Part shown: in pieces, positions 28,763 through 36,792 of the stretch
Layout of the letters: each line of letters opens with the position of its first letter
Numbering within the stretch: the first letter of the stretch is position 1
NCBI RefSeq assembly: GCF_900343125.1
Contig: NZ_OPYL01000007.1
Span: 62,001-126,000, forward strand
DNA length: 64,000 nucleotides
Origin: Dysgonomonas sp. Marseille-P4361
GTDB taxonomy: Bacteria; Bacteroidota; Bacteroidia; Bacteroidales; Dysgonomonadaceae
Reading direction: 5' to 3'
Notes under the pieces: model-generated
Told to the model about the DNA's origin: nothing
What the model saw: only the letters and a program-made list of their open reading frames with translations
The model's database searches: none
Position numbers and translations under genes: made by a program

Positions 28763-28770
28763 CAAAAATA
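28763..28770 (-). promoter_or_regulatory. -7 element of the acyltransferase gene, embedded in a terminator
   Basis: The minus strand reads TATTTTTG, an exact TAnnTTTG match. It is also the T-tract of the terminator at 28764-28794. A leader of about 28 nt to the ATG at 28731 would result. Confidence 0.5.
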
Positions 28771-28794
28771 GCCGAATTATTTTAAACTCGGCTA
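28764..28794 (-). terminator. Terminator of the HerA/DUF853 ATPase gene
   Basis: TAGCCGA (28769-28775) pairs with TCGGCTA (28788-28794) around a 12-nt loop. On the minus strand it is followed by a run of five T. Confidence 0.75.
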
Positions 28795-28814
28795 CTAACT
28801 ATATAAAAGATATA

Positions 28815-30338
28815 TTATCGTTTCTTTCCTCCCTTAAGAAATGCATTGACAAGTTGCTTGGCAATAGGTGCAAAAACAGATGTAGTCATTTTACTCCAAA
28901 AGCGTTTGTTTTCTGTGGCCTTTTTTTGTTCTAGCTTCTCTTGAGCTTTTCTTGCTCTCTCTTCTTCTCTTTGTCTCTTTTCTTCCTCTTTTTTTGCCTT
29001 AGCCTCTTCTTTGGCTAGTGCTGCTTGCTCTTTTTCGCTCAAGGTATTTTCCATATGATCGGTAAGCTTCTCGTAAGCGGTTTCCCTATCTTCGGCTTTT
29101 GAATAGAAACGGTATAACATTGAGCTTTCGGTCATTTGTTTACGAGTATCTGCATCAAGAGGTCCTATCTGTGCTTCAGGAGGGAGTATATATGCTCTTT
29201 CAACAGGGTTTGGTCTGCCTTTTTCATCAAGGAAAGAGACTAAAGCTTCCCCTGTACCCAGCTCAGATATTGCCGCTTCTGTATCAAATTTAGGATTTGC
29301 TCTAAAGGTTTGTGCAGCAGCTTTCAGTGCTTTCAAGTCTTTAGGAGTATAGGCGCGCAGAGCATGTTGAACTCTGTTTCCTAACTGTCCTAATACAGAA
29401 TCAGGTATATCCGAAGGTGTTTGAGTTATGAAGTATATTCCTATTCCTTTGGAGCGAATCAAACGGACAACTTGTTCTATTTTTTCTAGCAATGCTTTTG
29501 GTGCATCGTTGAACAGAAGATGTGCTTCGTCGAAGAAGAATACCATTTTAGGTTTATCAGGGTCTCCAACCTCTGGCATTACTTCAAACAATTTTGTCAT
29601 CAGCCACATCAAGAATGTTGTGTACACTTTCGGCGAATTCATCAATTTATCAGAAGCAAGAATATTTATTACGCCTTTATCTCCTAAGGTTTGAATCAGA
29701 TCGTCAATATTAAGATTTGGTTCTCCAAAGAAAAGTTCTGCTCCGTCATGTTCTAAGGTGATTAAGCCACGTTGGATAGCTCCAATACTTGCTGTTGATA
29801 TATTTCCGTATGCTGTAGTGAATTTGCTGGAATTATTGCCAACATATTCCAATAGTTTCTGTAGGTCTTTAAGGTCTATCAATTCCAGATTTTCGTCTTT
29901 AGCTATCTTGAAAATGATTGTAAGTACAGCAGATTGAGTATCATTCAACGATAGAAGTCTACTGAGTAGTAGAGGACCCATTTCAGAAATAGTTGTTCGT
30001 ACAGGGACTCCTTGTTCTCCGAATACGTCCCAAAACTGCACCGGAAATCCTTGAAATTTAAATCCTTTTTCGGCTAAGCCAAATGTTTCTACACGCTTGG
30101 TCACACTTTCTTTATTGCCTCCTATTGCAGCTACACCAGATAAGTCTCCTTTGACATCGGAAGCAAAAACGGGTACTCCCATGCTACTAAAAGTTTCCGC
30201 AAGGGTTTGTAGAGTTACGGTCTTGCCGGTTCCGGTAGCTCCCGTTATCAGTCCATGTCTATTTGCCATTTTGGGCGCAATGGATATTTCAGCATCGTTA
30301 GATTTGGCTACAAAAGCTCTTTTCTCGTTATCAAACAT
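28815..30338 (-). CDS. HerA/YjgR-like ATPase (DUF853)
   Basis: This 507-aa P-loop ATPase has Walker A GATGTGKT (33-40), Walker [13 protein letters not shown] and a later arginine-containing segment ([24 protein letters not shown]). This is the helicase HerA-like DUF853 family (E. coli YjgR). The C-terminal 110 residues or so are a charged Lys/Glu/Arg helix. No NurA nuclease or defence partner is adjacent, so it looks like the housekeeping orphan form; the cellular role is unknown. It is divergent from the GT-C protein gene. Confidence 0.88.
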   Translation of the reverse strand: MFDNEKRAFVAKSNDAEISIAPKMANRHGLITGATGTGKTVTLQTLAETFSSMGVPVFASDVKGDLSGVAAIGGNKESVTKRVETFGLAEKGFKFQGFPVQFWDVFGEQGVPVRTTISEMGPLLLSRLLSLNDTQSAVLTIIFKIAKDENLELIDLKDLQKLLEYVGNNSSKFTTAYGNISTASIGAIQRGLITLEHDGAELFFGEPNLNIDDLIQTLGDKGVINILASDKLMNSPKVYTTFLMWLMTKLFEVMPEVGDPDKPKMVFFFDEAHLLFNDAPKALLEKIEQVVRLIRSKGIGIYFITQTPSDIPDSVLGQLGNRVQHALRAYTPKDLKALKAAAQTFRANPKFDTEAAISELGTGEALVSFLDEKGRPNPVERAYILPPEAQIGPLDADTRKQMTESSMLYRFYSKAEDRETAYEKLTDHMENTLSEKEQAALAKEEAKAKKEEEKRQREEERARKAQEKLEQKKATENKRFWSKMTTSVFAPIAKQLVNAFLKGGKKR

Positions 30339-30464
30339 AGAGTTGTATTTTTAGATTGTATTGTCTATTATATTAGAATGAAAATTAAACAAAATAGTTC
30401 GTGTAAAGTCTACTAAATATGATTTTTTGAATAATAAAATTACAAACAAGCTACATATAAAGTT

Positions 30465-30472
30465 TATCTTTG
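30465..30472 (+). promoter_or_regulatory. -7 element overlapping a possible TTG start
   Basis: TATCTTTG matches TAnnTTTG exactly. Its last three bases are the most upstream in-frame TTG of the next gene, so that TTG would not be transcribed from this promoter. Confidence 0.5.
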
Positions 30473-30490
30473 ACAAAAATAAACAAAAGA

Positions 30491-31810
30491 TTGAATCAGA
30501 AAAATCGGATAGGGAACTGGATACATGATAATCCTGTAAAAGCGATTGTTATTGTTGCCATATTAGTGCGGCTGATAGTTGCTGTACTGTATCAGCATAT
30601 AACATGGTATCCCGATAGTGGCGATTACTTGCATTTGGCTAATCGTCTATTCGACCTTGATTTATCAGGCTATGAAGGACAGCGCTCTCCAGGCTATCCA
30701 CTTCTTATTTTATTGACAGGTTTTTCTGATGTTCTGTTGGTGGTTATACAATCTCTGATAGGGGTTTACACTCTTGTTGTAGCATATCGAACAATGCTAT
30801 TGCTGCGTGTTAATAGAAAAATGTCATTAGTTACGTGTCTGTTTTTAGCTTGTTATTTACCAATCGTATTTTTTGAGCTGGCTGTATTGACAGAGACGGT
30901 TACCTTATTCATTATAAGCCTAATCTTTTATCTTTACTTTAGAGCGATTCAGCGAAATGACTGGTGTTGGAAAAATATAGTAAGTCTTTCTCTCTTATGT
31001 GGTTTTTTAATATTGATAAAGCCTTTCTATATATTCTTTCCTTTTGTTCTTTTGTTTTTGGCATTGATGAAAAAGGGATTAAAAGGCATTACTTGGTCAA
31101 AGACTATTTTATTTCTGTGTATCCCTTTATCTGTGTTTTTAGGCTGGTCGTATGTGAATAAAGTGAACACAAACTACTTCGTTTCTTCTACATTTTATGG
31201 CTTTAATCTGGCTCAAAACTGCGTGTCCTTTGCTGAAAGAACGACTCCCGAATATGAAGATATAGGAAATATATATGTGAAGTATCGAGATGATAGAATT
31301 TCGGACAAGGAAATAGCCATGACTATATGGGACGCTCAAACTGAATTGGAAGTTAAAACCGGCTTGTCTTTTCCCGACTTATCTAATAAACTATACAATT
31401 ACAGTATTGCTACGATAAAAGAAAATCCTTTCCTTTATTTAAAGCAGGTCATTATATCATGGAGTGATTTTTGGAAGACCTCTTTGTATTGGGAACCGCA
31501 AAGTTTTGGTGTTTCTGAAGCCAGTAATGTGTTTCTGTATATCTGCTATCTGGAACGAATTGTCTTGCAATTGATAAAAATACTGTTCGTAATACTAATT
31601 CCTGTAAATATCTATTTCTCGATAAGAAAACGACATTTAACGTCGCAGCTGATTATTTCATTGGTAGTATTAACAGCTTCACTTCTTCAAGCTTTCGCTA
31701 CTTATGGTACAAACTCGCGCTATAGTTTTCCTTTCGAAATATTAATTGTGATTTCTGTAGTTCTAAACTATCAGCAATATTTGACTTATAAGAAAAAGAA
31801 AACCGCATGA
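30491..31810 (+). CDS. Multi-spanning membrane protein, probable GT-C-type glycosyltransferase (ArnT/GT39-like)
   Basis: This protein of about 439 aa has around ten hydrophobic segments. A first-loop acidic motif WYPDSGDYLHLANRLF (Asp-Ser-Gly-Asp) follows TM1, as in polyprenyl-phosphate-dependent GT-C glycosyltransferases. The open frame extends to a TTG at 30470, but that codon lies inside an exact -7 box. I prefer the in-frame TTG at 30491, which would have a leader of about 15 nt; no ATG is available before residue 100. A terminator overlaps the stop codon. Sugar donor and acceptor are unknown. Confidence 0.75.
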   Translation: MNQKNRIGNWIHDNPVKAIVIVAILVRLIVAVLYQHITWYPDSGDYLHLANRLFDLDLSGYEGQRSPGYPLLILLTGFSDVLLVVIQSLIGVYTLVVAYRTMLLLRVNRKMSLVTCLFLACYLPIVFFELAVLTETVTLFIISLIFYLYFRAIQRNDWCWKNIVSLSLLCGFLILIKPFYIFFPFVLLFLALMKKGLKGITWSKTILFLCIPLSVFLGWSYVNKVNTNYFVSSTFYGFNLAQNCVSFAERTTPEYEDIGNIYVKYRDDRISDKEIAMTIWDAQTELEVKTGLSFPDLSNKLYNYSIATIKENPFLYLKQVIISWSDFWKTSLYWEPQSFGVSEASNVFLYICYLERIVLQLIKILFVILIPVNIYFSIRKRHLTSQLIISLVVLTASLLQAFATYGTNSRYSFPFEILIVISVVLNYQQYLTYKKKKTA

Positions 31811-31838
31811 AGAACTCCTCTAAATGCGGTTTTTTTTA
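31799..31838 (+). terminator. Terminator overlapping the stop of the GT-C gene
   Basis: AAAACCGCAT (31799-31808) pairs with ATGCGGTTTT (31824-31833), followed by more T. The 5' arm contains the final codons and part of the TGA stop. Confidence 0.88.
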
Positions 31839-31850
31839 ATAGGACTCTGT

Positions 31851-32630
31851 TTATTTGTCTGCTATATTTCCCCTTACTTTTGTCAAGAAATCCAGCATAG
31901 ACTTGCTATCTTTCTTCTCTATAATTTCTAACAGAGACTTTAATTCCTCTCTGATTCCTTCTACCTGGCTTGGTGTGTAAGGATTAAAGAGTATCTCGGT
32001 AAGTAAATAATCATCTTCCGATAACAATCCTTTCGCTATATCCATATGACGTTTGAATGTAGTTCCCGGAGCTTCCTGATGTTTCATGACGGAAGCAAAA
32101 ACAAGTGTTGATGCAAAAGGAATGGAGAGAGAGTAAGCTATAGTCTCATCATGTTCTTCGAATGTATAGTCAAAAACGTTTAGTTTTAACTTGTTATACA
32201 AATCTTTGAAGAATATTTTACCCCAGTGATTGGATTCAGAAATAATGATTGCATTTTGTGTACTCAAATCATTCAAATTTGCAAATGTAGGACCAAACAT
32301 AGGGTGAGATGAAGCAAACGGACGTCCTACCTTTTGGTAGTATTCTTTCAGTCCTGTTTTAACTGAAGCTATGTCCGAGATAATACATTGATCGTCTAAG
32401 TATGGTAATACCATGTCGAATGCATCGATAGTATACTTCACAGTTGCAGCATTGATTACGATCTCTGGAACGAAATCTTTAATTTCCTCTGGATTACTCA
32501 TGCGTACCACATTGTATACAAAACGTAATCTTTTAGGGTCTATATCAAAGACAGCGACTTCGTGATCGAAACTTAGGACATCAGCGAAGAAGGAGCCCAT
32601 TTTTCCGGCTCCAAGAATTAATATCTTCAT
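31851..32630 (-). CDS. tyrA: Prephenate dehydrogenase
   Basis: This 259-aa enzyme oxidatively decarboxylates prephenate to 4-hydroxyphenylpyruvate, the tyrosine branch. The N-terminal Rossmann motif is GAGKMGSFFADVLS (7-20), and the downstream ASHPMFGPT (His-containing substrate site) matches TyrA. It is the last gene of the aromatic operon, 5 bases after the DAHP synthase-chorismate mutase gene. There is no fused chorismate mutase or ACT domain, so regulation must come from the operon leader or from partner enzymes. Confidence 0.92.
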   Translation of the reverse strand: MKILILGAGKMGSFFADVLSFDHEVAVFDIDPKRLRFVYNVVRMSNPEEIKDFVPEIVINAATVKYTIDAFDMVLPYLDDQCIISDIASVKTGLKEYYQKVGRPFASSHPMFGPTFANLNDLSTQNAIIISESNHWGKIFFKDLYNKLKLNVFDYTFEEHDETIAYSLSIPFASTLVFASVMKHQEAPGTTFKRHMDIAKGLLSEDDYLLTEILFNPYTPSQVEGIREELKSLLEIIEKKDSKSMLDFLTKVRGNIADK

Positions 32631-32635
32631 TGTGA

Positions 32636-33697
32636 TTATTTATTCAAAATAACTACTTGTTGTCTCACCGATTCTTCGTGTATTGCTTCTAGAATGGTAC
32701 GCATAAATTCAGGATCAACATCCAAACCTTTTGCTTGCGGAATGCGTTTGTTCAAGATTTCATCGTAACGGTCAGTTTGAACAACTGTCATATTGTGTTC
32801 TTTCTTGAATGTACCGATTTCACGAGAAACACGCATACGTTTAGCAAGGAGTTCTAATAACTGGTTGTCTAATTCGTCTATTTGTCTGCGAAGGATAGAA
32901 AGATCTTCTGTACTTTGTCCTTCTTCTCTGATTACAAGACTGCTTAATATTTCCTTTAGTCGAGATGGTGTTACCTGTTGTGCAGCATCACTCCATGCTT
33001 CGTCAGGGTTACAGTGCGATTCTATAATCAAACCATCGTAGTTTAAGTCCATCGCTTGTTGCGAAAGGGGCTGAATAAGGTCACGAGTTCCACCGATATG
33101 GCTAGGGTCGCATAAGATAGGAAGATCTGGATAACGACGTTTTAGTTCAATTGGAATATGCCATTGAGGAAGATTACGGTAGATCTTTTTGTCATATGAA
33201 CTAAAGCCGCGATGGATAGCCCCTAATCTTGTTAAACCAACATTGCTTAATCTTTCTAAAGCACCAATCCATAACTCAAGATCTGGATTTACCGGATTTT
33301 TTACTAATACGGGAATATCAACCCCTTGAAGTGCTTCAGCTATTTCTTGTACAGCAAAAGGATTAGCTGTTGTTCTTGCTCCAATCCAAAGTAAGTCTAT
33401 GCCATGTTTAAGTGCTTCGTAAACATGCTTTTGCGTAGCAACTTCGGTAGAGACATACATTCCTGTTTCTTTCTTTACATTTTTCAGCCAGATAAGCCCT
33501 TCGCTTCCTACACCTTCGAACCCACCCGGTTTTGTACGAGGTTTCCAAATGCCTGCACGCATAATTTTAATACCATCAGCAGAAAGTAATTTTGCTGCAT
33601 TCATCACTTGTTCTTCAGTTTCGGCGCTACAAGGGCCTGCTATAACCATCGGACGCTTAGCGTCAACACCTGGTAATAAAATAGAATCTAATTTCAT
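32636..33697 (-). CDS. 3-deoxy-7-phosphoheptulonate synthase fused to type II chorismate mutase
   Basis: This 353-aa bifunctional enzyme starts the shikimate pathway and also converts chorismate to prephenate. The DAHP synthase domain (about 1-250, KDO8P-synthase-like type) has GPCSAE (21-26), KPRTKPGGF and CDPSH (196-200). The AroQ-type chorismate mutase helices follow at about 262-353 (LRRQIDELDNQLLELLAKRM). This order, DAHP synthase first, is typical of Bacteroidetes. It sits in one operon with pheA, an aminotransferase and tyrA, so carbon entry and the Phe/Tyr branches are controlled together. Confidence 0.95.
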   Translation of the reverse strand: MKLDSILLPGVDAKRPMVIAGPCSAETEEQVMNAAKLLSADGIKIMRAGIWKPRTKPGGFEGVGSEGLIWLKNVKKETGMYVSTEVATQKHVYEALKHGIDLLWIGARTTANPFAVQEIAEALQGVDIPVLVKNPVNPDLELWIGALERLSNVGLTRLGAIHRGFSSYDKKIYRNLPQWHIPIELKRRYPDLPILCDPSHIGGTRDLIQPLSQQAMDLNYDGLIIESHCNPDEAWSDAAQQVTPSRLKEILSSLVIREEGQSTEDLSILRRQIDELDNQLLELLAKRMRVSREIGTFKKEHNMTVVQTDRYDEILNKRIPQAKGLDVDPEFMRTILEAIHEESVRQQVVILNK

Positions 33698-33708
33698 CGT
33701 TATATATT

Positions 33709-34377
33709 TTATTGTTTTATTTCTCCGTTTATTTTTAAAAGTCTATCGTGTTCGTCAAATTCGGCTATTAAAGTATTTTCGCCTTTTTGAGCAGATAATT
33801 TATTCTCTTCCTTATTTAATGAGTACCCTTTAGCTATTAAATAGTTTTCTATAGTCCTTTTATGGTTTACTGCAAAAATACCCGTCAACTCAGGGATAAC
33901 ACTTAATATTCTCGCATGTTCGTTGTATTTGATATTTTCTACAGCAGAATCTTTAATTGTAACTAATAGTATACCATTCCCATAATTTCCTGCATAATAG
34001 GCACTAGTGCCAAACTTACCTGATGCAATTAAGCCTAAAGCATGTACATCAGTTGGTTCTATTTTGTATTCAGCCATAGTGAGGAATTCAATGTTGTGCT
34101 CTTCCCCGAATTGTTTCAGAGCATTGACTTCTTCTAGCAGGTTGGCAGGGATATTTGAGACCTCATTTGCCCAACCCCATAGCCATGTTCCCGAATCGAA
34201 GGCATAAGAACCTAAGACCTGCATAGGAAAATGGAGATCTTCACCAAAAGAAAGTGTCTTTTTGTTCATATCTACCATCCAATTCATGTCGCCCACTATT
34301 TCTGCCAGATTATATTGCTTTTCAAAAGCAATGCCTGCATATTTCTCTAATAGTGTGTCGTAATTAATGATCTCCAT
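33709..34377 (-). CDS. Uncharacterised DUF6882-like protein inside the aromatic amino acid operon
   Basis: This 222-aa soluble protein has no signal peptide. The segments GDMNWMVDMNKKTLSFGEDLHFPMQVLGSYA and WLWGWANEVSNIPANLLEEVNALKQFGE fit the DUF6882 family as I remember it. It lies between the aminotransferase and the DAHP synthase-chorismate mutase genes with gaps of only about 10 bases, so it is cotranscribed. It has no motif of an aromatic-pathway enzyme. Its placement may be chance or a lineage-specific link; the function is unknown. Confidence 0.65.
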   Translation of the reverse strand: MEIINYDTLLEKYAGIAFEKQYNLAEIVGDMNWMVDMNKKTLSFGEDLHFPMQVLGSYAFDSGTWLWGWANEVSNIPANLLEEVNALKQFGEEHNIEFLTMAEYKIEPTDVHALGLIASGKFGTSAYYAGNYGNGILLVTIKDSAVENIKYNEHARILSVIPELTGIFAVNHKRTIENYLIAKGYSLNKEENKLSAQKGENTLIAEFDEHDRLLKINGEIKQ

Positions 34378-34387
34378 AATAGACCGA

Positions 34388-35551
34388 TTATATTCTTTTT
34401 ATTCTTTCCAAAGCTTCTTTCAGCATTTCTTCATTGCAACAAAGAGAGAGTCGGATGTATCTGTTTCCTTTATCTCCAAAAATAAATCCAGGAGTGATAA
34501 ATACATTTGCATTGTATAGAACTTTGTCTGCTAGCTCTTCGCTACCAGAGTAATTGGTTGGTATTTTACCCCAGAGAAACATTCCTACTTGATTTTTATC
34601 ATACGTACAGCCTAGTTCCTCCATAATAGCTTCTGCATATTGACGGCGACTAGCGTATAGTTCGATGTTATTTTTTCTATGCCATTCGTCGCTGTTCTTT
34701 AATGCCGCAACAGTAGCTAGCTGCATCGATTTGAATATTCCACTTTCGATGTTGCTTAATACTTTCAATACCCATTGAATAAACTGAGCATTGGAGGAAA
34801 CAAAGCCAACACGCCAGCCCGGCATATTATGAGATTTACTCATCGAATTCAATTCTATGCAAATATCTTTTGCTCCTTCAATTTGTAAGATGCTGAGGGG
34901 TTTCTCATTCAATATTAGGCTATATGGGTTATCGTGAGCAATGACTATTCCATGCTTTTTACCAAAATCAACAAGCTTTTGGAATAAATCTAAACTACCA
35001 TTTGCTCCGGTAGGCATATTGGGATAGTTAACCCACATTAGTTTTACTTTAGATAAATCCATTTTCTCTAAAGCATCAAAGTCTGGTTGCCAATTATTAT
35101 TCTCATCCAGATTGTATGAATGAATATTGGCTCCTATCATTTTACTGACAGATGTATAGGTTGGGTAGCCTGGGTTAGGAACCAATACGCCATCTCCCGG
35201 ATTAAGAAATGCGAGTGATATATGTAAGATTCCTTCTTTTGAACCAATGAGTGGCTGAATTTCTTTGTTCGGATCTAATGTTACATTATACCATCTTTTA
35301 TACCAGTCAGCAAAAGTGTTTCTAAGGTTAGGAATTCCTACATGTGTTTGATATCCATGAGCATTACTTTCTTTTGCCGATTCATTCAACGCTAGAATAG
35401 TTTCTTCAGAAGGAGGTAGATCAGGACTGCCTATTCCTAAGCTAATCACGTTTTTCCCTGTAGCATTCATTTCAGCTACTTCTTTCAATTTTCTAGAGAA
35501 GTAGTACTCTTCTACAGTGTTGAGTCGGTCTGCCGGTATAATTGTTTTCAT
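34388..35551 (-). CDS. PLP-dependent aminotransferase of the Phe/Tyr operon
   Basis: This 387-aa fold-type I aminotransferase has NYPNMPTGA (Asn175 region), DNPY (207-210) and the PLP lysine Lys239 in SMSKSHNMPGWRVGF. It is class I/II, with similarity to LL-DAP and aromatic aminotransferases. Its place between pheA and the chorismate mutase fusion points to transamination of phenylpyruvate and 4-hydroxyphenylpyruvate, the last step of Phe and Tyr synthesis; that role is inferred from context. Confidence 0.88.
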   Translation of the reverse strand: MKTIIPADRLNTVEEYYFSRKLKEVAEMNATGKNVISLGIGSPDLPPSEETILALNESAKESNAHGYQTHVGIPNLRNTFADWYKRWYNVTLDPNKEIQPLIGSKEGILHISLAFLNPGDGVLVPNPGYPTYTSVSKMIGANIHSYNLDENNNWQPDFDALEKMDLSKVKLMWVNYPNMPTGANGSLDLFQKLVDFGKKHGIVIAHDNPYSLILNEKPLSILQIEGAKDICIELNSMSKSHNMPGWRVGFVSSNAQFIQWVLKVLSNIESGIFKSMQLATVAALKNSDEWHRKNNIELYASRRQYAEAIMEELGCTYDKNQVGMFLWGKIPTNYSGSEELADKVLYNANVFITPGFIFGDKGNRYIRLSLCCNEEMLKEALERIKRI

Positions 35552-35570
35552 ATCTGATATATTGTTCGTA

Positions 35571-36413
35571 TTAAATTTCGCTTTGTCTTCCCTCTGGATA
35601 TTCCCCTAATACTTTTAGCTCGCTAATCAAAGGACGTATTGCATCTAAAGATTGTCTATATCGTTCTACATTCGTAAATTTTAGATCTACATAAAACTGA
35701 TATTCCCATTCACGTCCAATAATAGGTAGCGATTGTATTTTCGTTAAGTTTATGCTGTAAAACGAGAATACAGATAATACATGAGAAAGACTTCCTTCGC
35801 TATGAGGTACAGTAAATACAATGGATGATTTATTGATTACGTCGTTTTTTTGAATTTCGTCAACAATCCATTGGTTTCCAAAAATAAGAAAGCGAGTAAA
35901 ATTGTGCTTATTTGTCTCAATCCCTCTCGCTAATATATTCAGCCCGTATATTTCAGCAGCTCTAACACTACATATAGCAGCCGTTGATTCTAAACATTTT
36001 TCAGCAATATCTCTTGCCGCAAGCGCTGTATCTTCATGCTCAATAACACGTACTCCGGGTAGTGTATCAAGAAAGTCTCCACATTGCATTAATGCAATCG
36101 GGTGCGACTCAATATCCTTGATATCGTGGATAGTTTTTCCGGGAAGTGCAGCTAGGCAATGTGAAATTCGTTGCTTGTATTCACCAGCTATAGGCAATTT
36201 ACTTTCTTTCAGTAGATTGTAGTTCGCTAATAAACTGCCTGCAATAGTGTTTTCTATAGCCATGATACCAATCGTATTTGGCTCTTTCTTTATTGTAGTG
36301 AAAATATCTCTGAAAGTAGTGCATGGCACAATTTCGACTTCTTCCCCGAAGAAATTTTCTGCTGCAATTCCATGATATGCACCTAATCCACCTTGTATAG
36401 CTACTTTTTTCAT
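35571..36413 (-). CDS. pheA: Prephenate dehydratase with ACT domain
   Basis: This 280-aa enzyme converts prephenate to phenylpyruvate. The catalytic domain (1-180) has IENTIAGS and the diagnostic NFTRF (171-175). An ACT domain (about 196-275) follows, where the usual Phe-binding pair GAL...ESRP reads GSL (207-209) and QSLP (227-230). That divergence may change feedback inhibition. It is the first enzyme gene of the operon and is preceded by a leader-peptide attenuator. The ATG at 36413 lies 17 bases after the terminator T-tract. Confidence 0.94.
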   Translation of the reverse strand: MKKVAIQGGLGAYHGIAAENFFGEEVEIVPCTTFRDIFTTIKKEPNTIGIMAIENTIAGSLLANYNLLKESKLPIAGEYKQRISHCLAALPGKTIHDIKDIESHPIALMQCGDFLDTLPGVRVIEHEDTALAARDIAEKCLESTAAICSVRAAEIYGLNILARGIETNKHNFTRFLIFGNQWIVDEIQKNDVINKSSIVFTVPHSEGSLSHVLSVFSFYSINLTKIQSLPIIGREWEYQFYVDLKFTNVERYRQSLDAIRPLISELKVLGEYPEGRQSEI

Positions 36414-36429
36414 ATATACGTGTTATGTC

Positions 36430-36460
36430 AAAAAAAAATCCCGTCATTTCTGACAGGATT
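36430..36460 (-). terminator. Attenuator terminator of the Phe/Tyr operon
   Basis: On the minus strand AATCCTGTCA (36460-36451) pairs with TGACGGGATT (36446-36437) around a GAAA loop; there is one G-U pair. A run of T follows (36436-36430). It lies upstream of the pheA start and downstream of a leader peptide, so it is an attenuator and not the end of a gene. Confidence 0.9.
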
Positions 36461-36515
36461 CTATATATTTTTTCGTTTAATTATCTACTCAACTATTTAC
36501 ATACAAAATCCTGTC
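36452..36515 (-). promoter_or_regulatory. Antiterminator pairing of the Phe/Tyr operon leader
   Basis: Minus-strand bases 36515-36499 (GACAGGATTTTGTATGT) can pair with 36468-36452 (ATATATAGAATCCTGTC): 17 pairs, of which 14 are Watson-Crick and 3 are G-U. The second arm contains the whole 5' arm of the terminator except its last base, so the two structures exclude each other. The first arm lies in the 3' end of the leader ORF, where a ribosome reaching the stop codon would cover it. Confidence 0.85.
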
Positions 36516-36571
36516 TTACCTTTAAAGTAAAAATAAAAATAGAAAAAGTATGTAAAAGAGAAATTCTTCAT
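36497..36571 (-). CDS. Phe/Tyr-rich leader peptide (attenuation control of the aromatic operon)
   Basis: A 24-codon ORF starts at ATG 36571 and stops at TAA 36499-36497. Residues 4-16 contain seven Phe and four Tyr with only one Ser and one Thr between them; the peptide ends KGKTGFCM. An exact -7 box lies 27 bases upstream of the ATG. In the pheL/hisL type of attenuation, low charged tRNA-Phe or tRNA-Tyr would stall the ribosome in this run, leave the antiterminator arm free and let transcription reach pheA. When the ribosome runs to the stop codon it masks that arm and the terminator forms. The peptide has no other expected function. Confidence 0.9.
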   Translation of the reverse strand: MKNFSFTYFFYFYFYFKGKTGFCM

Positions 36572-36597
36572 CTTGTGTTCTTAAAATCTTATGGATA

Positions 36598-36605
36598 CAA
36601 AAGTA
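36598..36605 (-). promoter_or_regulatory. -7 element of the Phe/Tyr operon
   Basis: The minus strand reads TACTTTTG (exact TAnnTTTG), with CTTG 18 nt upstream as the -33 candidate. Transcription would begin near 36594, about 23 nt before the leader peptide. Confidence 0.65.
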
Positions 36606-36655
36606 ATACTTTTTTGATATAAACAAGCATTTTGCCTAATTTATTTGTGAGGGGG

Positions 36656-36672
36656 TGAAAAAATATTTTTCA
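36656..36672. promoter_or_regulatory. Palindrome in the divergent pheA / radical SAM spacer
   Basis: TGAAAAA-ATA-TTTTTCA is a perfect inverted repeat lying between the two divergent promoters. It could be an operator, but it is AT-only apart from its ends, so chance is possible. Confidence 0.2.
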
Positions 36673-36754
36673 TGTGATTAAAAAGCTAACCAAGGTTGTC
36701 TAAAAAGAAATGTCATTTTTATCCTTAAATAATTTTGTTTTTAATAAAAAAATA

Positions 36755-36762
36755 TAACTTTG
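36755..36762 (+). promoter_or_regulatory. -7 element of the radical SAM gene
   Basis: TAACTTTG matches TAnnTTTG exactly, with TTTG at 36734-36737. The leader to ATG 36793 is about 27 nt. Confidence 0.6.
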
Positions 36763-36792
36763 CAATTCAAAGTTCTTTTAATTTATTGAATT

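Noticed and set aside
28815-30338. HerA as part of an antiphage defence system
   Set aside because: There is no SIR2, DUF4297, NurA or other effector next to it, and the sequence fits the common orphan DUF853/YjgR form.
36414-36792. T-box or riboswitch control of the pheA operon
   Set aside because: No T-box sequence or known aptamer was seen. A leader peptide with matching antiterminator explains the terminator better.
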